NCBI GenBank assembly: GCA_030601845.1
Contig: JAUWAY010000010.1
Coordinates: forward strand, 1-64,000
Direction: 5' to 3'
Source of the DNA: Phycisphaerae bacterium
GTDB lineage: Bacteria; Planctomycetota; Phycisphaerae; Sedimentisphaerales; Anaerobacaceae
Length of the DNA: 64,000 nt
Within the stretch, counting starts at the first letter, position 1. The number at the start of each line of letters is the position of its first letter. Of the stretch, positions 60,787 to 64,000 are shown piece by piece. The notes beneath the pieces are model-generated. The model worked only from the letters and a program-made list of their open reading frames with translations, had not been told where the DNA came from and ran no database searches. The position numbers and the translations under genes were made by a program.

Positions 60787-62298
60787 AAGGGAATAGCAAC
60801 CATACTGTTAATTTTGGTCATGGGATTAACTGCCGAGGCACAACAATTGGCTTTCCCCGGGGCGGAAGGCTTCGGCAGGTACTCGGTTGGCGGACGGGGT
60901 GGAACAATCTACGAAGTGACCAACCTCAACGACAGCGGCGCCGGAAGTCTCAGGGAAGCTGTCGGGGCCAGCGGGCCAAGAATTGTTATCTTTCGTGTTT
61001 CGGGTACTATTGAGCTGCAGTCCCGGTTGAAGATTTCAAATCCTTACATTACGATTGCCGGCCAGACCGCTCCGGGCGATGGAATATGTCTTAAGAATTA
61101 CGGGTTTCAAGTCAAAGCTGACCATGTGATTGTCCGCTATATACGGTTTCGACCCGGTGACAATGAGGAAGTAGAAGTGGACAGCCTGAGTGTCTCGGCG
61201 GGCCATAATATCATCATCGACCATTGTTCGGCAAGCTGGTCGGTAGATGAAACGCTTTCCGTCGCTACCACACCCGACGTGTTGGGCAATGTTACTGTCC
61301 AGTGGTGCATGATTACCGAAAGTCTGAACTGTTCGGTTCATTCCAAGGGATGCCACGGTTATGGTTCCTTAATCCGGGGAGGCTGGGGCAACGGATATAC
61401 CTTTCATCATAATCTTTATGCCCATCATAGAGGCCGAAGTCCCCGCCCGGGCAATTATAATAATTACATTGCTGACCCCGATGGTTTGATTTTCGATTTC
61501 CGCAACAATGTCGTCTATAACTGGGGAGGTTCCTATGCGGGATATAATGCCGATTCAGACAGTATTACCAAAATGAACTTCGTGGGTAACTATTACATAG
61601 AAGGCAACAATTCCTCAGGCGACGATGCTTTTCGGGAGCAATGCACATACAGCAGAGCGTATTTCAGCGATAATTGGATGAATGGCAGTTGTCCGTCAGA
61701 CCCGTGGGACCTGGTTAGATTTGATGGTTTTATTTGGGCCCAGAAAGAGGCGTACAAACAAGCGGCCCCGATTCCGGTTGAGTCAGTAGACACGGATGAT
61801 GCGGTAACGGCTTATGCGCGGGTTCTGGCTGATGCCGGCGCGACACTTCCTGAACGTGACGCGGTGGACGTTCGTATTATAAATGAGGTAATAGACGGAA
61901 CTGGCGGGATTATCGACGACGAAGATGAAGTCGGCGGCTGGCCTGAACTCGAGTCTACTGAACCAGCCACCGATACCGACCACGATGGCATGCCCGATGA
62001 CTGGGAACTCGCAAGGGGGTTGGAACCGTACGATGCCAGTGACGGCGCAGACGACCGCGACGGTGACGGTTATACCAACGTCGAAGAATACCTTAACTGG
62101 CTTTGCTCCGCAACCGCCAAAGCCGACTTAGATAACGACTTCGACATAGACCTGGAAGACTTTGCTATCTTTGCCGAACACTGGTTGGAAGCCGAATGTG
62201 GCGAGTGCGGTGGGGCTGACCTTGCCGGTGACGACGGCCAAGTGGGGCTGGATGACTTGCGGGAGTTTGTCAAACACTGGCTGGCAGGTATTGAATAG
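60787..62298 (+). CDS. Pectate lyase with EF/TSP3-like and dockerin-like repeats, start codon apparently lost
   Basis: The protein (about 503 aa) has the parallel beta-helix lyase signature: FPGAEGFGRYSVGGRGGTIYEVTNLNDSGAGSLREAV, VIVFRVSGTI, ITIAGQTAPGDGICL, VIVRYIRFRPGD, IIDHCSASWSVDE and HHNLYAHHRGRSPRPG. C-terminal repeats TDTDHDGMPDDWELARGL and KADLDNDFDIDLEDFAIFAEHWL...GADLAGDDGQVGLDDLREFVKHWL are calcium-binding TSP3- and dockerin-like. In frame with it lies a complete signal peptide (GIATILLILVMGLTAEAQ) but no ATG: the codon at the correct distance from GGAGG, at 60787, is AAG. It may use an internal TTG at 60814 or be silenced. Confidence 0.83.
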   Translation, partial: KGIATILLILVMGLTAEAQQLAFPGAEGFGRYSVGGRGGTIYEVTNLNDSGAGSLREAVGASGPRIVIFRVSGTIELQSRLKISNPYITIAGQTAPGDGICLKNYGFQVKADHVIVRYIRFRPGDNEEVEVDSLSVSAGHNIIIDHCSASWSVDETLSVATTPDVLGNVTVQWCMITESLNCSVHSKGCHGYGSLIRGGWGNGYTFHHNLYAHHRGRSPRPGNYNNYIADPDGLIFDFRNNVVYNWGGSYAGYNADSDSITKMNFVGNYYIEGNNSSGDDAFREQCTYSRAYFSDNWMNGSCPSDPWDLVRFDGFIWAQKEAYKQAAPIPVESVDTDDAVTAYARVLADAGATLPERDAVDVRIINEVIDGTGGIIDDEDEVGGWPELESTEPATDTDHDGMPDDWELARGLEPYDASDGADDRDGDGYTNVEEYLNWLCSATAKADLDNDFDIDLEDFAIFAEHWLEAECGECGGADLAGDDGQVGLDDLREFVKHWLAGIE

Positions 62299-62432
62299 CT
62301 TTAATCCGAATCTAATTCCAAATAAAGTGGCCATGAGCATTACGCTCGCGGCCTAAACATCATCCTTCTCTCAAAATAGAAAAATCATGCGGGAGCTTCT
62401 CTCTATTCTTCGTGTTCTCTACGGCTAACCTT

Positions 62433-62660
62433 TATTATACACCCAAGCATGGCAGTTGGTTGAACATGGCTGAGGTCAAAATGAGCGTTTTGACTCGCCA
62501 GTGCTTAGCAGAGCGAATGGAAGATATGCAACGATTGGAAAATGAAGTGACAGCATGGGCAGAAAAACGCAACGCTAAAGAGGTAAAAGTAGACTGGCGT
62601 TTCACAACTGATAATGCACGGATAAAATTAAAGAAATTATGTCCATCATTACAAGAGTAA
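62433..62660 (+). pseudogene. IS630-family transposase 3' fragment
   Basis: The last 75 residues of an IS630-type transposase: YTPKHGSWLNMAEVKMSVLTRQCL, EVTAWAEKRNAKEVKVDWRFTTDNARIKLKKL and a stop codon. The rest of the element is gone; upstream sequence to the lyase gene shows no N-terminal part. Confidence 0.85.
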
Positions 62661-62910
62661 CAGACCACTAGTATTGAGCCTATGATTGTCTAAAAACTTA
62701 CTCAAGGTAGCTTAGAAGTGTCATCTTTGTGTCGGTCGTTTGCTGGCACAGACCTGTGTCCAGGACCCAAACGGCAGGTTTGTTGTTACAATCAGGCTTG
62801 TTCTCTCTCATAGCCCCGACTGACCAGGATAGCGGTGGAATGCGACCATCTTATTACGCTTAGCTAAAGAGCAAAGAGCAGTTCATTAACTTTACTGTGT
62901 GTTTCAGCTG
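62661..62910. other. Intergenic, no gene recognised
   Basis: About 250 bases with words such as GGACCCAAACGGCAGG and GCCCCGACTGACCAGGATAGCG that look like the non-coding part of another insertion sequence, but I cannot name it. Confidence 0.3.
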
Positions 62911-63324
62911 TTATCTTCCCTCGCGACCACGTTTTCTTTGCTCTTCTATTTTGCTATAGCCACATTCGGGGCATCTGTCTGCAAAGCCCTTAGGAGCAGC
63001 ACCATAAACGAAGATTAGCCCGCACTTTTCACATTTTACAGCTTTGAAAACACTTTTCTTTTCGCACTTTTCGCAAACCAGCGGTGGTGCGGACAGCGAC
63101 ATGGGGTTTTGGTGTTTTTCTTTATACTCGAGGTAACCTTTCCTATCTATCTGATATTCAGCTCCACAGTCCGAGTTGGCACACTTGACCCAAATCATCT
63201 GGCCAGACGGAATGCTGTCGAGGCCAGATCTTTTAGGTCTGTTCATATAAGCTATTGCACCGGCCAAAACTAAGCACACCACAATAACACCGAGCATAAT
63301 CGGTTTTTTCTTCCTTTCTTCCAT
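62911..63324 (-). CDS. Membrane-anchored zinc-ribbon protein, 137 aa
   Basis: The protein has one membrane helix (about residues 8-26), a linker and four CxxC-like knuckles: KCANSDCGAEY, LVCEKCEKKSV, KCEKCGLIFVYG and RCPECGY, which make two zinc ribbons, similar to planctomycete secretion-associated small proteins. The C-terminus is basic (EEQRKRGREGR). The start MEERKKKP is chosen because AAGGTG lies five bases upstream. It is bounded on both sides by IS fragments. Confidence 0.65.
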   Translation of the reverse strand: MEERKKKPIMLGVIVVCLVLAGAIAYMNRPKRSGLDSIPSGQMIWVKCANSDCGAEYQIDRKGYLEYKEKHQNPMSLSAPPLVCEKCEKKSVFKAVKCEKCGLIFVYGAAPKGFADRCPECGYSKIEEQRKRGREGR

Positions 63325-63463
63325 ACCAACACCTTCAGACAATAAATAACAATTTAGTTAACGATTTACGCCGATAAGTTTATTACTTACCATCTTATTA
63401 TCTCAAACGCTTTTTTTATATTATTTGATTGGTTTAAAACATATTTTAATTTATAGAGAGAAA

Positions 63464-63690
63464 GTAATCATTCACGGGTATTTTGAACATATTGGGCAAC
63501 GCACCCAACATCAAATACCGAATCTTAATATTCAATCTACTTTATAATAACACACCTCAGGTAGTAATTTAACTGAAAAATGTTTTTTTCAAGCGGAAGG
63601 CCTCTCTCGACCAATAATATCTGTACAAAACAGCTTGAGGACAAATGGTAACTTCTACTCGCGAACAAATTTATAAACGGCGAATTGCCG
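63464..63690 (+). mobile_element. IS66-family terminal region, copy C, with transposase start
   Basis: The inverted relative of copy B: it opens with GTAATCATTCACGGGTATT and runs through the leader to ATG (63645) and the first 15 codons, MVTSTREQIYKRRIAE, of the same transposase, then stops abruptly inside the GH67 gene at about base 63691. Confidence 0.8.
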
Positions 63691-63883
63691 AGTCCAGAAT
63701 CGGTGTGCTCTCGGTTACGACAATGTCCCTGCAAAGCTGGCGGTATTCCTTCAGGATACTTTCATCCGAAATCCGGTGATACCGCAGCCAGAACTCATAG
63801 CCATCCTCCGCCATCGAGACCGAGCACGAAATCAATACGAGAAGAGCAGTCCATAATATTTTTTTTGTGAAACTTTTTCCCAT
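63691..63883 (-). pseudogene. GH67 alpha-glucuronidase, truncated by an IS66 fragment
   Basis: Only the N-terminus survives: signal peptide MGKSFTKKILWTALLVLISC..., then AEDGYEFWLRYHRISDESILKEYRQLCRDIVVTESTPILDS, the start of the GH67 alpha-glucuronidase domain. After ILDS the frame runs into the IS66 copy C. AAGGGATG precedes the ATG. The family removes 4-O-methylglucuronic acid from xylan fragments. No downstream remainder is seen in the window on the other side of the IS fragment. Confidence 0.75.
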
Positions 63884-64000
63884 CGTTCATCCCTTAATTT
63901 TCCAAGACTGAATTTGGAATCTAAGCATTTACGTTATCAGCCATTAAACACTCCAAGGATTGTATCGCCTCCGGCAGTGTCTTGTAAAGATTGTATCAGC

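Noticed and set aside
62661-62910. Non-coding end of an IS110-type element
   Set aside because: Only a vague resemblance; no transposase or defined ends are visible.

Overview
The window looks like accessory-rich chromosome of a heterotrophic planctomycete, most likely a Phycisphaerae/Sedimentisphaerales-type bacterium. The inference rests on a PEP-CTERM surface protein, very large LamG and dockerin-like secreted proteins, a DUF1559-type prepilin, pectate lyase, GH130 and GH67 sugar enzymes, and many secreted proteins without known function. No rRNA, prophage or CRISPR array is visible. One tRNA (Asp, GTC) is present. The poly-C tract at bases 1-32 suggests the left edge is a contig end.

Layout. 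0-3.3 kb: small membrane protein, PEP-CTERM solenoid, a leaderless hypothetical gene, a four-repeat SANT-like DNA-binding protein. 3.3-11.3 kb: minus-strand addB - ankyrin gene - addA operon for recombinational repair. 11.5-17.8 kb: five-gene sugar operon (rhamnulokinase, PHP hydrolase, unusual medium-chain dehydrogenase, LsrF/DhnA-type aldolase, ribulose-phosphate-epimerase-like protein), followed by a HEPN/MNT toxin-antitoxin pair flanked by repeated promoters, then a dehydrogenase that resembles the C-terminal half of the bifunctional rhamnulose-phosphate aldolase/dehydrogenase, and GH130. 21.8-24.7 kb: PDZ-containing ABC exporter and an MBL hydrolase. 24.9-30 kb: Apea-HEPN-like protein, ymdB, four-helix-bundle protein, hypothetical gene, rny. 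30-31.8 kb: gene-free and packed with repeats. 31.8-45.8 kb: secreted TPR, Cys-rich and other exported proteins, SAM hydroxide adenosyltransferase, PQQ-propeller protein, purH, mazEF inserted at the 3' end of metK, DUF547 lipoprotein, rtcB. 46-54.6 kb: complete dpp/opp oligopeptide ABC operon, STAS and ACT regulators. 54.7-64 kb: tRNA-Asp, then a mosaic of IS66 and IS630 remnants with prepilin, LamG/dockerin, pectate lyase and a GH67 gene cut by an IS66 fragment.

The most unusual property is the number of small repeated elements: (i) GC-rich palindromes that occur between genes and also inside open reading frames without breaking them (addA, addB, PHP, dehydrogenase genes), and one that appears to have broken an IS66 transposase; (ii) MITE-like CTAAAGTG elements that supply the stop codons of neighbouring genes; (iii) imperfect 7-9 bp tandem word repeats, one of which encodes the C-terminal tail of DppD. 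A second notable structure is a mazEF module lying between two copies of the metK 3' end, as if it were the cargo of a small integrative element. Family assignments rest on motif recognition by eye; no database search was possible.
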